In this document: positions 34,121 through 41,263 of the stretch, piece after piece
Numbering within the stretch: the stretch's first letter is position 1
Layout: each line of letters begins with the position of its first letter
NCBI GenBank assembly: GCA_017461765.1
Contig: JAFTXO010000052.1
Location: 1-41,263 of the forward strand
DNA from: Clostridia bacterium
GTDB taxonomy: Bacteria > Bacillota > Clostridia > Oscillospirales > CAG-272
DNA length: 41,263 nucleotides
Direction of reading: 5' to 3'
Made by a program: the position numbers and the translations under genes
Notes under the pieces: model-generated
The model's database searches: none
Seen by the model: only the letters and a program-made list of their open reading frames with translations
What the model was told of the DNA's origin: nothing

Positions 34121-34489
34121 ATGGATATAGTAATATCTTTTCTTATAGCCGCGATTATGGGAATGGGAATAGGGGGAGGCGGATTTTTAGTCATATACCT
34201 CACCCTGTGTCTCGGATATGAACAAATTTTAGCGCAAGGCACAAACCTTGTGTTTTTCGCCATAGCTTCCGTTTTTGCAATAATAGTACATCTTTTTAAA
34301 AGAAAGATATCCTTAAAGCAGGTTTTGCTCATGTCGGCATTTGGATCGCTCGGAGCTTTTTTGGCGTCGGGTATTGTAAACAGGATCGATCCGAAAATAC
34401 CGAGAATTGCTCTCGGAGTTTTGCTTGTCGGAGCGGGTATTCTAAGTATATATAATACTCTAAAGAAAGAAAAAAATAAAAATAAATAG
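34121..34489 (+). CDS. TauE/SafE (TSUP) family half-size permease, copy 2
   Basis: This 122-residue protein has about four helices and its own motif block MGMGIGGGGFLVIYLTL. The chosen ATG at 34121 follows GAGGTG that overlaps the end of copy 1. An ATG seven codons earlier would overlap that gene and has no ribosome site. Together with copy 1 it makes one complete TSUP-like set of helices. No terminator is visible before the rpsO promoter. Confidence 0.8.
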   Translation: MDIVISFLIAAIMGMGIGGGGFLVIYLTLCLGYEQILAQGTNLVFFAIASVFAIIVHLFKRKISLKQVLLMSAFGSLGAFLASGIVNRIDPKIPRIALGVLLVGAGILSIYNTLKKEKNKNK

Positions 34490-34508
34490 AAAAAATTCCA
34501 AAAAACTA

Positions 34509-34537
34509 TTTACAAATCTGATTTATTGTGATATAAT
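34509..34537 (+). promoter_or_regulatory. promoter of rpsO
   Basis: TTTACA (34509-34514) and a perfect TATAAT (34532-34537) are separated by 17 bases, 107 bases before the rpsO ATG. Confidence 0.88.
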
Positions 34538-34644
34538 CGACATCGTGACGCCGTACGCTCGGTTTACGGACAAAGCCAAAAGGCATTTCACCAACCGCTT
34601 GCTGTGTGTTCGGAGTCAAATAAAATTAAGAAAGGTGAAAAATC
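34538..34644 (+). promoter_or_regulatory. rpsO 5' leader, possible S15 autoregulatory RNA
   Basis: The 100-base leader folds into small stems, including CCGTA/TACGG (about 34551-34569) and GCC-aaaa-GGC, ahead of the ribosome site AAAGGTG. S15 represses its own synthesis through leader RNAs of several different shapes in other bacteria. This leader has the right position and length, but I cannot match it to a defined class. Confidence 0.4.
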
Positions 34645-34899
34645 ATGACAAAGCAGGAAATCATTGCAGCTTATGCAACTCATGAAGGAGACACAGGCTC
34701 ACCCGAAGTACAAATCGCACTTCTCACAGCTCGTATTAACTCTCTCAATGAGCATCTTAAGAAGAATGCAAACGACCACCACTCAAGAAGAGGACTTCTT
34801 AAAATGGTAGGTCACAGACGTAACCTTCTCGGCTATCTCGCAAAGACAGATATCGAGCGTTACCGTGCAATCATCGAAAAACTTGGTCTTAGAAAATAA
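34645..34899 (+). CDS. rpsO: 30S ribosomal protein S15
   Basis: This 84-residue protein carries the S15 blocks [29 protein letters not shown] and [11 protein letters not shown], which contact 16S rRNA helices 20 and 22 early in 30S assembly. The start follows AAAGGTG. pnp follows after a terminator and a long leader hairpin, the usual neighbour order. Confidence 0.98.
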   Translation: MTKQEIIAAYATHEGDTGSPEVQIALLTARINSLNEHLKKNANDHHSRRGLLKMVGHRRNLLGYLAKTDIERYRAIIEKLGLRK

Positions 34900-34927
34900 G
34901 AAACCATGCACGCAAATCGTGCGCAAC

Positions 34928-34959
34928 TCGGCTGTGCATTTGCACAGCCGAATTTTTTT
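34928..34959 (+). terminator. terminator between rpsO and pnp
   Basis: CGGCTGTGC and GCACAGCCG form a strong stem around ATTT, followed by AATTTTTTT. Some read-through into pnp is likely, since no separate pnp promoter is obvious. Confidence 0.88.
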
Positions 34960-34971
34960 GAAAGAATGCGG

Positions 34972-35035
34972 GCGAGATAGCAGTTAACCAAGCATCGAAA
35001 TCTTCGGTTTTTGGTTAAGTGCTATGTCCCCTCGC
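34972..35035 (+). promoter_or_regulatory. long RNA stem in the pnp leader
   Basis: The left arm GCGAG-ATAGCA-g-TTAACCAA (34972-34991) pairs with the right arm TTGGTTAA-g-TGCTAT-gtccc-CTCGC (35011-35035): 8, 6 and 5 base pairs with one G/G mismatch and one five-base bulge. A further stem CGAA/TTCG lies in the loop. It ends 28 bases before the pnp ATG. An RNase III-type processing or autoregulatory site is the leading idea, by analogy with E. coli pnp. Confidence 0.65.
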
Positions 35036-35063
35036 AAAAAATAAAAAAACGGAGAAAAAACAA

Positions 35064-37172
35064 ATGACAAAAATGTTTACAGAAAAAGTATTTGACAATT
35101 ACAAAACATACGAATACGAGCTTGCAGGCAGAAAGCTTGTCGTTGAAAACGGCAAAATGGCAGGACTCGCGAACGGAAGCGTACTCGTTCGTTACGGTGA
35201 AACAGTAGTATTGGCGTGCGCAACAGCATCAGCAGCACCAAGAGACGGTATCGACTTCTTGCCTCTTTCGGTTGATTTTGAGGAAAGAATGTACTCAGTA
35301 GGCAAGATCCCCGGCGGATACCTCAAAAGAGAAGGCAAGCCCTCCGAAAAGGCTATCCTTACATCGAGAGTTATCGACCGTCCTATCCGTCCTCTTTTCC
35401 CGAAGGATCTCAGAAACGATGTAAACCTTTCTCTTACAGTTCTTTCTGTTGACCCCGATTGCTCACCTGAGATCACAGCCATGATCGGTGCATCGATAGC
35501 TCTTTCTATCTCGGATATTCCGTGGAACGGACCTATCGGCGGTCTTTTCATGGGTATGGTAGACGGCAAAATAGTTATCAACCCAACTCTTGAGCAAAGA
35601 AAGGTAAGCACCCTTGAGCTTACAGTTGCCGCAAGCGAAAAGAAGGTAGTAATGATCGAAGCAGGCGCTAAGGAAGTATCCGATGAGGATATGTACAACG
35701 CTATCATGCTCGCTCATGAGGAGATCAAAAAGCTTATCGTATTTATAAACGGTATCGTAAGCGAGGTAGGTAAGCCTAAATTTGCATATCCCTCATATGA
35801 GCTCGATCACGATATGTTCGACGAGATCTTCGAATATTGCGAAAAGGAAGTTATGTTCGCTCTCGATACAGACGACAAAACTGTTCGCGATGCAAGAATG
35901 CAGCCGATTATGGAAGATATCGTTGCAAAATTTGAAGAAAAATATCCCGACATCTCCGCAATAATGGCAGAGCTTATCTACAAGATCCAGAAGAAGATCG
36001 TTCGCCGTTGGTTGCTTGAGGACGGTAAGCGTGTTGACGGCCGCCGTCTTGATGAAATAAGACCTCTTACCGCTGAGGTAGGTATGTTCAACAGAGTTCA
36101 CGGTAGCGGTATGTTTACTCGCGGACAAACTCAGGTTATGACTATTGCAACGCTCGGTCCTATTTCCGACGCACAATTGCTTGACGGAATCGACGAGGAA
36201 ACAGAAAAGAGATATATGCACCATTACAATATGCCCGGCTACTCCACAGGCGAAGCAAAGGCTTCCCGCTCACCCGGAAGACGTGAGATCGGACACGGTG
36301 CATTGGCTGAGCGTTCACTCGTTCCCGTGCTTCCTTCCGTTGAGGAGTTCCCCTACGCTATCCGTCTTGTATCAGAGGTAATCTCTTCAAACGGCTCTAC
36401 ATCTCAGGCATCAGTATGCGGCTCGACTCTTGCTCTTATGGACGCAGGTGTTCCGATCAAAGCTCCTGTTGCAGGTATCTCCTGCGGTCTTATCACAGAA
36501 GGCGAAAGATGGATGACTATGATAGATATCCAAGGTCTTGAGGACTTCTACGGCGATATGGACTTTAAGGTTGCAGGAACACATAAAGGTATCACATCTA
36601 TTCAAATGGACCTTAAGATCGACGGTCTTACACCCGAGATCATTAAGGAAGCGCTCCGCGTAACACACCTCGGACGTGACCAGATAATTGATGAAGTAAT
36701 TCTCAAAGCAATCCCCACACCTCGTGCAGAGGTTTCCGAATATGCTCCCAAGATGATCTCAATGAAGATCAATCCCGATAAGATCAGAGAGGTAATCGGT
36801 ACAGGCGGAAAGGTAATTCAGAAGATCGTAGCCGATACAGGCGCTAAGATCGATATTGAAGACGACGGAAGCGTGTTTATCTCTGCTATCGATAAGAATT
36901 CTATCGAGGCAGCAAGAGCAACGATCGCAAATATCGTATTTGAGCCTGAGGTTGGCGCAATTTACAACGCAAAGGTAACAAGAATAATTCCTATCGGCGC
37001 ATTCGTAGAATACGCACCCGGCAGAGAAGGTCTTGTACACATCTCCAAGCTTGCAAAGGAAAGAACCGAAAAGGTTGAGGACGTTTGCAATGTAGGCGAC
37101 GAGGTAAGAGTTAAATTCCTCGGCATCGACGAAAAGGGCAGAGCAAACCTCTCAATAAAGGACGCTCAGTAA
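35064..37172 (+). CDS. pnp: polyribonucleotide nucleotidyltransferase (PNPase)
   Basis: The ATG at 35064 follows GGAG and gives 702 residues, the normal PNPase length. A longer reading frame from 35019 would start within the leader stem region and is rejected. Domains in order are RNase PH 1, an all-helical domain, RNase PH 2 with the catalytic region (GKRVDGRRLDEIRPL, then RGQTQ and SNGSTSQASVCGS), a KH domain with GTGGKVIQKI at about 572-581, and an S1 domain (about 625-693). It degrades RNA 3' to 5' using phosphate. It is preceded by rpsO and the leader stem. Confidence 0.98.
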   Translation: MTKMFTEKVFDNYKTYEYELAGRKLVVENGKMAGLANGSVLVRYGETVVLACATASAAPRDGIDFLPLSVDFEERMYSVGKIPGGYLKREGKPSEKAILTSRVIDRPIRPLFPKDLRNDVNLSLTVLSVDPDCSPEITAMIGASIALSISDIPWNGPIGGLFMGMVDGKIVINPTLEQRKVSTLELTVAASEKKVVMIEAGAKEVSDEDMYNAIMLAHEEIKKLIVFINGIVSEVGKPKFAYPSYELDHDMFDEIFEYCEKEVMFALDTDDKTVRDARMQPIMEDIVAKFEEKYPDISAIMAELIYKIQKKIVRRWLLEDGKRVDGRRLDEIRPLTAEVGMFNRVHGSGMFTRGQTQVMTIATLGPISDAQLLDGIDEETEKRYMHHYNMPGYSTGEAKASRSPGRREIGHGALAERSLVPVLPSVEEFPYAIRLVSEVISSNGSTSQASVCGSTLALMDAGVPIKAPVAGISCGLITEGERWMTMIDIQGLEDFYGDMDFKVAGTHKGITSIQMDLKIDGLTPEIIKEALRVTHLGRDQIIDEVILKAIPTPRAEVSEYAPKMISMKINPDKIREVIGTGGKVIQKIVADTGAKIDIEDDGSVFISAIDKNSIEAARATIANIVFEPEVGAIYNAKVTRIIPIGAFVEYAPGREGLVHISKLAKERTEKVEDVCNVGDEVRVKFLGIDEKGRANLSIKDAQ

Positions 37173-37188
37173 TTCAAATCAAATAGCA

Positions 37189-37223
37189 AAAAGGATCTTG
37201 CAAAAACAGCAAGATCCTTTTTT
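37189..37223 (+). terminator. terminator after pnp
   Basis: AAAAGGATCTTG and CAAGATCCTTTT form a stem followed by TTTTTCTTTT. Confidence 0.88.
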
Positions 37224-37291
37224 CTTTTCCTGCTCATAAATATATCCATTTAAGAATATATAACTATTAAATGAAAAGAAAGGACATACAT

Positions 37292-39937
37292 ATGAGAGGA
37301 CTTAATGAAAAAGAGGTCGAGCAGTCTCGCGAAAACCATGGAGCGAATACGCTCGACGCATATAAAAGAAAAAATTTTTTCAAGGTATTTCTGACGAATT
37401 TTTCAGATCCGATAATAAGGGTGCTGATAATAGCGCTTTTTGTAAACATAGTTTTTATGTTTCCAAATATAAATTGGTTCGAAACAGGCGGAATTGCGGC
37501 ATCGATATTTATAGCCACATTCGTTTCAACCTTGTCGGAGTTTACAAGCGATAACGCATTTGAAAAGCTGCGTGATCAAGGCACAGGAGCAAAATGTCGG
37601 GCTATAAGAAATGATATGGCGACCGAAATAAAGATAGAGGATATAGTGTGCGGCGATATAATAATTCTCAACGCAGGAGAGAAGATACCTGCCGATGCGC
37701 TGCTTTTGGAAGGCGAGATAAAGGTCGATGAATCTGCGCTTACGGGCGAAAGCAAGGAGATAACTAAAAAAAGCACGGGAGACGAAAGATCAAAAACGCT
37801 TTTGAAGGGCGCGCTCGTATTGTCGGGAATTGCATACGCAAGGGTGAGCGCGGTAGGCAAAAACACCTACTATGGAAAAATAGCTCAAACATTAACGGAA
37901 GATCCGCGTCCAAGCCCCTTGAAGCATCGGCTAAGCGCACTTGCAAAAAGTATAAGCATTTTGGGATATGTAGCGGCAGCGCTTATCGCATTCGCATATC
38001 TTTTTAACGTATTTTGTATTGACGCAAAAATGAACACCGCAGAAATGCTTGTAAAGATAAAAAATCCGAAATTCGTTTTTTCCGAGCTTCTTAATGCCCT
38101 TACACTTGCAGTATCGATAATCGTCGTCGCAGTACCTGAGGGACTTCCTATGATGATAACGGTAGTCCTTTCGTCAAATATGAAAAAGATGATGTCACAG
38201 GGCGTTATCGTTCGCAAAATGGTGGGAATAGAAACGTCGGGAAATGTAAATCTTCTCTTTACCGATAAGACAGGAACGCTTACAGAAGGAGATCTTAAAG
38301 TAAAGCATATAATATCTCCGAGCGGAGAAAAATATTCAAAGCTTAATTCAGTAAATAACGAAGAATATAAAAAATACCTCACCCTGTGCATGAAATTTTG
38401 CAATGACGCTACCTATACCGGCAAAAGAGCTATAGGCTCAAACTCCACAGACAGAGCAATATGCGCATTTGTAAAGGATCCGCCATACAAGGCACAGATA
38501 ATAGATAAGCTTCCGTTTGACAGCGCAAAAAAATACAGCAGTGCAACAGTAGCCTTCGGAAATGAAAAATACACCCTATTTAAAGGCGCTCCCGAAAAGA
38601 TATTAAATGCGTGCGATGAATATATAGACGAAAACGGAAAGCTTCGCAAAATGGAAAAAAAGGAAGGTTATCTTAAGCTTTTGAAGGAGCTTGCCTCGCT
38701 TTCTTACAGAGTAGTTGCGCTTGGAATAAAAGTAGGAAAGAACGACACGTCCCTCTGCAAAATCGCATTTTTGGGCTTTGTCACTATCCGAGATAGAATA
38801 AGAAAAGAAGTACCTTCGGCAATAAGAGAGGTAAGCGATGCGGGTGTCGGAGTTATAATGATGACGGGAGATAACCGCGATACCGCCGAGGCAATAGCCA
38901 AGGAATGCGGAATAATATCTCCATATTCAAAAAGAAAGGCCGTAATAACTGCAGATGCTCTTGCAATAATGAATGATGACGAAATCAAGACACTCCTCCC
39001 CACCCTTGCGGTAATAGCGCGTGCTTTGCCGTCTGATAAAACAAGACTTGTAAAGATAGCGCAAGAGTGCGGATACGTGGTCGGAATGACAGGAGACGGA
39101 ATAAACGATGCCGCTTCACTTAAAATGGCTGATGTCGGATTTGCCATGGGTTCAGGTACTGACGTTGCCAAGGAAGCATCCGATATAGTTATCTCCGATA
39201 ATAATTTCGCATCTATAGTAAGAGCAATACTTTACGGCAGAACCGTTTTTGACTCTATAAGAAAATTTATAGTATTTCAGCTTACAATGAATTTAGCTGC
39301 CGTCGGAATATCGCTCATAGGCCCGTTTATAGGTATAGAAAAGCCCGTTACCGTAACGCAAATGCTCTGGGTCAATATAATAATGGATACTTTGGGCGCT
39401 CTTGCCTTTGCATCAGAGCCGAGCGATAAGGCTTATATGAAGGAAAAGCCTAAGCCGCGTGATGAAAAAATACTTTCATCCTCAATGAAGAGTAAGATAG
39501 CTTTAAACGGCTCGTTCGTGCTTGCCCTGTGTGTATGGTTCTTAAAGAGCGACACAGTGTCGATGATATTGTTAAGAGGTGACGAAAAATATCTTCTCAG
39601 CGCATTCTTTGCGATGTTCATTTTTACAGGCGTTTTCGTATGCTTCACATCGCGAACATCACGCCTTAACCTGATGGCGAAAATAAGTAAAAACAGATCT
39701 TTTTTGATAATAATGATCGGTATATCTGTGCTTCAAATGGTATTTATTTATTTCGGCGGCGAAACATTTCGCGCAACACCGCTTTATTTTGAGGATCTTT
39801 TGAAAATAGTTCTGATATCCTTCCTTGTTGTTGTCTTCGATTTTATAAGAAAGCTATTTTCAAAGTGGTCAAAAATAAAAAGATCCGCAAAGGCACAAAA
39901 AAGAGAATATAAAAAGCAAAAGATGCATATTGTTTAA
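37292..39937 (+). CDS. calcium-transporting P-type ATPase (P2 type)
   Basis: The ATG at 37292 follows AAAGGA and gives 881 residues; a start seven codons earlier has no ribosome site. Motifs run in the expected order: TGES at 151-154 in the actuator domain, PEGLP at 282-286 in transmembrane helix 4 (E283 corresponds to a calcium-binding residue of SERCA), phosphorylated D325 in DKTGT, and MTGDGIND in the phosphorylation domain. The ten-helix layout with AVPEGLPM fits the PMCA/SERCA-like P2 group, so calcium is the likely ion. The C-terminal tail is lysine-rich. An S1-domain gene follows 24 bases later, suggesting co-transcription. Confidence 0.9.
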   Translation: MRGLNEKEVEQSRENHGANTLDAYKRKNFFKVFLTNFSDPIIRVLIIALFVNIVFMFPNINWFETGGIAASIFIATFVSTLSEFTSDNAFEKLRDQGTGAKCRAIRNDMATEIKIEDIVCGDIIILNAGEKIPADALLLEGEIKVDESALTGESKEITKKSTGDERSKTLLKGALVLSGIAYARVSAVGKNTYYGKIAQTLTEDPRPSPLKHRLSALAKSISILGYVAAALIAFAYLFNVFCIDAKMNTAEMLVKIKNPKFVFSELLNALTLAVSIIVVAVPEGLPMMITVVLSSNMKKMMSQGVIVRKMVGIETSGNVNLLFTDKTGTLTEGDLKVKHIISPSGEKYSKLNSVNNEEYKKYLTLCMKFCNDATYTGKRAIGSNSTDRAICAFVKDPPYKAQIIDKLPFDSAKKYSSATVAFGNEKYTLFKGAPEKILNACDEYIDENGKLRKMEKKEGYLKLLKELASLSYRVVALGIKVGKNDTSLCKIAFLGFVTIRDRIRKEVPSAIREVSDAGVGVIMMTGDNRDTAEAIAKECGIISPYSKRKAVITADALAIMNDDEIKTLLPTLAVIARALPSDKTRLVKIAQECGYVVGMTGDGINDAASLKMADVGFAMGSGTDVAKEASDIVISDNNFASIVRAILYGRTVFDSIRKFIVFQLTMNLAAVGISLIGPFIGIEKPVTVTQMLWVNIIMDTLGALAFASEPSDKAYMKEKPKPRDEKILSSSMKSKIALNGSFVLALCVWFLKSDTVSMILLRGDEKYLLSAFFAMFIFTGVFVCFTSRTSRLNLMAKISKNRSFLIIMIGISVLQMVFIYFGGETFRATPLYFEDLLKIVLISFLVVVFDFIRKLFSKWSKIKRSAKAQKREYKKQKMHIV

Positions 39938-39961
39938 TGATAATAAACGGAGGAAGAAGAA

Positions 39962-40897
39962 ATGACAACTAATAAGTATGCGCCCGAGGGAACGCTTATA
40001 GCCACGGCAGAAAACAGAGAATATATTTCGTCGGTCTACGGACTTGAAAGAGCCAGACTTGAAGAGAAGATCCTTGAGGGAGTGGTCGATAAATGCGATA
40101 ACGAAACATATACGCTTCACGTGGATCTAAACGGAATAGACGGAATAATAAGACGCGAGGAATGTGTTTTTGGAGAAAATCCGAAGGATATCGCGATAAT
40201 AACCCGCGTCGGCAAGAGCGTAGCGTTTAAAGTAATGCAGATAATAAAAGAGGAAGGGAAAAAGCCCGTCGCTATTCTTTCACGCAAGGAAGCTCAAAGA
40301 GAATGTGTAAACAATTATCTTATGGATCTTATACCGGGAGATATAATTCCGGCAAAGATAACGCATTTTGAAAATTTCGGCGCATTCGTGGACATAGGCT
40401 GCGGAGTAAATTCTCTTATATGTATAGACAGTGTTTCGGTATCGAGAATATCATCTCCGACAGAGCGATTTAAGATGCGTGAGGAGCTCAGCGTTGTAGT
40501 AAAAAGTATTGATTACGATACGGGCAGAATATACGTTTCCACAAGGGAGCTTTTCGGAACTTGGGAGGAAAATGCATCAATGTTCTCGCAGGGACAGACG
40601 GTGTCGGGCATTATAAGAAGCATAGAGAGCTACGGAATATTCGTCGAGCTTTCACCGAACCTTGCAGGACTTGCGGAGCTGAAGGAGGGTGTTGAGGTCG
40701 GTCAGAGCTGTGCGGTCTACATAAAAAATATAATGCCGGAAAAAATGAAGATCAAGCTTGTCATAATAGATTCCTATAACTCCAAATTAACGACACATCA
40801 GCCCAAATATTTTATAGATACGGATAAAGTGAAGCATCTTGATTATTGGAGATATTCACCCAAAAACTGTGATAAGCTTATAGAAACGGTATTTTGA
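39962..40897 (+). CDS. S1 RNA-binding domain protein
   Basis: This 311-residue protein has at least three S1-type OB folds: about 33-110 (degenerate), 122-195 (GDIIPAKITHFENFGAFVDI) and 208-275 (GQTVSGIIRSIESYGIFVEL). It resembles a short ribosomal protein S1 or the S1-rich regulators common in Clostridia, rather than the six-domain proteobacterial S1. Ribosome or mRNA binding is expected. The start follows CGGAGGAAG, 24 bases behind the calcium ATPase gene, and no canonical terminator follows. Confidence 0.8.
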   Translation: MTTNKYAPEGTLIATAENREYISSVYGLERARLEEKILEGVVDKCDNETYTLHVDLNGIDGIIRREECVFGENPKDIAIITRVGKSVAFKVMQIIKEEGKKPVAILSRKEAQRECVNNYLMDLIPGDIIPAKITHFENFGAFVDIGCGVNSLICIDSVSVSRISSPTERFKMREELSVVVKSIDYDTGRIYVSTRELFGTWEENASMFSQGQTVSGIIRSIESYGIFVELSPNLAGLAELKEGVEVGQSCAVYIKNIMPEKMKIKLVIIDSYNSKLTTHQPKYFIDTDKVKHLDYWRYSPKNCDKLIETVF

Positions 40898-40933
40898 AAA
40901 TTTTATTGATAAAATCAAAAACACTCGGCAAAT

Positions 40934-40963
40934 AGCGCGATACTCTTAACGGAGTATCGCGCT
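40934..40963. repeat. 12-base-pair palindrome downstream of the S1 gene
   Basis: AGCGCGATACTC and GAGTATCGCGCT are perfect complements around a short loop. It lies 37 bases after the S1 stop but has no T-run, so it could be a weak terminator or part of the repeat system that follows. Confidence 0.6.
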
Positions 40964-40967
40964 AACT

Positions 40968-41055
40968 CTATTCGCCTTTGGCAAGTGATATTGATACGCA
41001 GTTATATTCGGCTTGCGCCGAGTGGTATTCGCTACGCGAGCTTAAAGGCGAATAG
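40968..41055. repeat. element bounded by 12-base inverted repeats
   Basis: CTATTCGCCTTT (40968-40979) and AAAGGCGAATAG (41044-41055) are perfect inverted repeats 64 bases apart. Inside are smaller palindromes CGGC-ttgc-GCCG (41009-41020) and CGC-tac-GCG. The span is about 88 bases. It could be a MITE-like insert or a large RNA stem. The gap 40898-41242 contains no gene. Confidence 0.55.
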
Positions 41056-41057
41056 AA

Positions 41058-41135
41058 TATCACTGTGAGGCGAAGCCAAACACTATCACTGCCCAAATGG
41101 CAATATCACTCTTTGCGTCAGCAAAGAATATCACT
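41058..41135. repeat. array of small palindromes separated by TATCACT
   Basis: TATCACT occurs at 41058, 41084, 41104 and 41129. The three intervals each hold a different small palindrome: GGC-gaa-GCC, GCC-caaat-GGC and CTTTGC-gtca-GCAAAG. The unequal spacing (26, 20 and 25 bases) and the variable palindromes argue against CRISPR. A related stretch lies at 20742-20810. Confidence 0.7.
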
Positions 41136-41152
41136 TTATACGAACAGAAAAA

Positions 41153-41181
41153 GGGGATTATTTCATCCTGATATAATCCCC
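41153..41181 (-). terminator. hairpin beside the IS end
   Basis: GGGGATTAT (41153-41161) and ATAATCCCC (41173-41181) form a nine-base-pair stem followed by CTTTTTC on the minus strand. It would end minus-strand transcription leaving the IS, or it may mark the insertion target. Confidence 0.6.
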
Positions 41182-41185
41182 TTAG

Positions 41186-41263
41186 AGTAGACACTTGAAA
41201 AAACAAAAAGTTTTCAAGACTACACCAAGGGGGGTTATTTTTATGTCTAAAATTCGGAAAAAA
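41186..41263 (+). mobile_element. left end of an IS3-family insertion sequence (partial)
   Basis: The segment starts with TAGACACTTG (41188-41197), whose first octamer matches the tip of the IS end at 114-121 in inverted orientation. It also holds an internal eight-base inverted repeat CTTGAAAA/TTTTCAAG (41194-41218) and a GGGGGG ribosome site before an ATG. The window ends 21 bases into the gene. Confidence 0.65.
41243..41263 (+). CDS. IS3-family transposase OrfA, first seven codons
   Basis: An ATG behind AAGGGGGG starts the peptide MSKIRKK, which matches the usual beginning of IS3-family OrfA proteins. The contig ends here. The call rests on the start context, the seven residues and the matching IS tips. 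Confidence 0.55.

Noticed and set aside
35019..35063. Fifteen-residue N-terminal extension of PNPase
   Set aside because: It would begin inside the leader stem, has no ribosome site and is not part of the PNPase fold; the ATG at 35064 has GGAG.
35192..35707. 171-codon open frame antisense to pnp
   Set aside because: It is a shadow of the well-supported pnp frame, with no ribosome site or recognisable domain. Other long antisense frames in pnp, the calcium ATPase and citrate synthase were rejected on the same grounds.
41058..41135. CRISPR-like array
   Set aside because: The repeated unit is only seven bases, spacing is uneven, the intervals are palindromes and no cas gene is present.

Overview
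The window looks like a chromosomal contig from a low-GC, probably anaerobic gut or rumen Firmicute (class Clostridia, likely an uncultured lineage). Signs of this are AGGAGG-type ribosome binding sites, promoters with near-consensus -35/-10 boxes and 17-base spacers, an FtsK/SpoIIIE translocase, an A-type flavodiiron protein, a clostridial-type citrate synthase and BspA-like surface repeats. It begins in the last ~122 bases of an IS3-family insertion sequence and ends in the first ~78 bases of a similar one. The contig was therefore probably broken at a multicopy IS.

Region 1 (1-1,400) is IS-proximal accessory DNA: an IS end, a cluster of strong hairpins, a GNAT acetyltransferase and a cytidine/blasticidin-type deaminase.

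Region 2 (1,466-19,208) is a glycan-degradation island. It holds a DUF4091 protein, a GH2 beta-glucuronidase-like enzyme, a GH2 beta-mannosidase, an alpha/beta-hydrolase esterase, a GH127 beta-L-arabinofuranosidase, an amidohydrolase-2 protein, a GH43 enzyme with a C-terminal beta-sandwich, a calcineurin-like phosphoesterase and a GH28-like beta-helix protein. None has a visible signal peptide, so the enzymes probably act in the cytosol on imported oligosaccharides. No sugar transporter is present. Transcription units are short and most have their own promoter. Embedded in the island are an ABC exporter plus XRE-TPR regulator operon and a structured, terminator-ended intergenic RNA candidate (8,641-8,854).

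Region 3 (19,270-26,323) is mixed: flavodiiron protein, a 73-residue unknown, citrate synthase, an HD-domain phosphohydrolase, a cysteine-repeat/LRR lipoprotein, a small TTG-start XRE regulator with its operator, a YbgC-like thioesterase and a small membrane protein.

Region 4 (26,486-40,897) is core genome: rplM-rpsI; a six-gene minus-strand operon ftsK-tmk-GNAT-DJ-1-5-FTHF cyclo-ligase-J-domain protein; two tandem half-size TauE/SafE proteins; rpsO and pnp, with a long RNA stem before pnp; and a calcium P-type ATPase followed by an S1-domain protein.

The last 350 bases hold an elaborate palindrome array and then the next IS. No rRNA, tRNA or CRISPR array was found. The observations most worth a second look are the pnp leader stem, the TATCACT palindrome array, the candidate ncRNA, the split TauE/SafE pair and the membrane-anchored J-protein. 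None of these amounts to a proven new system.
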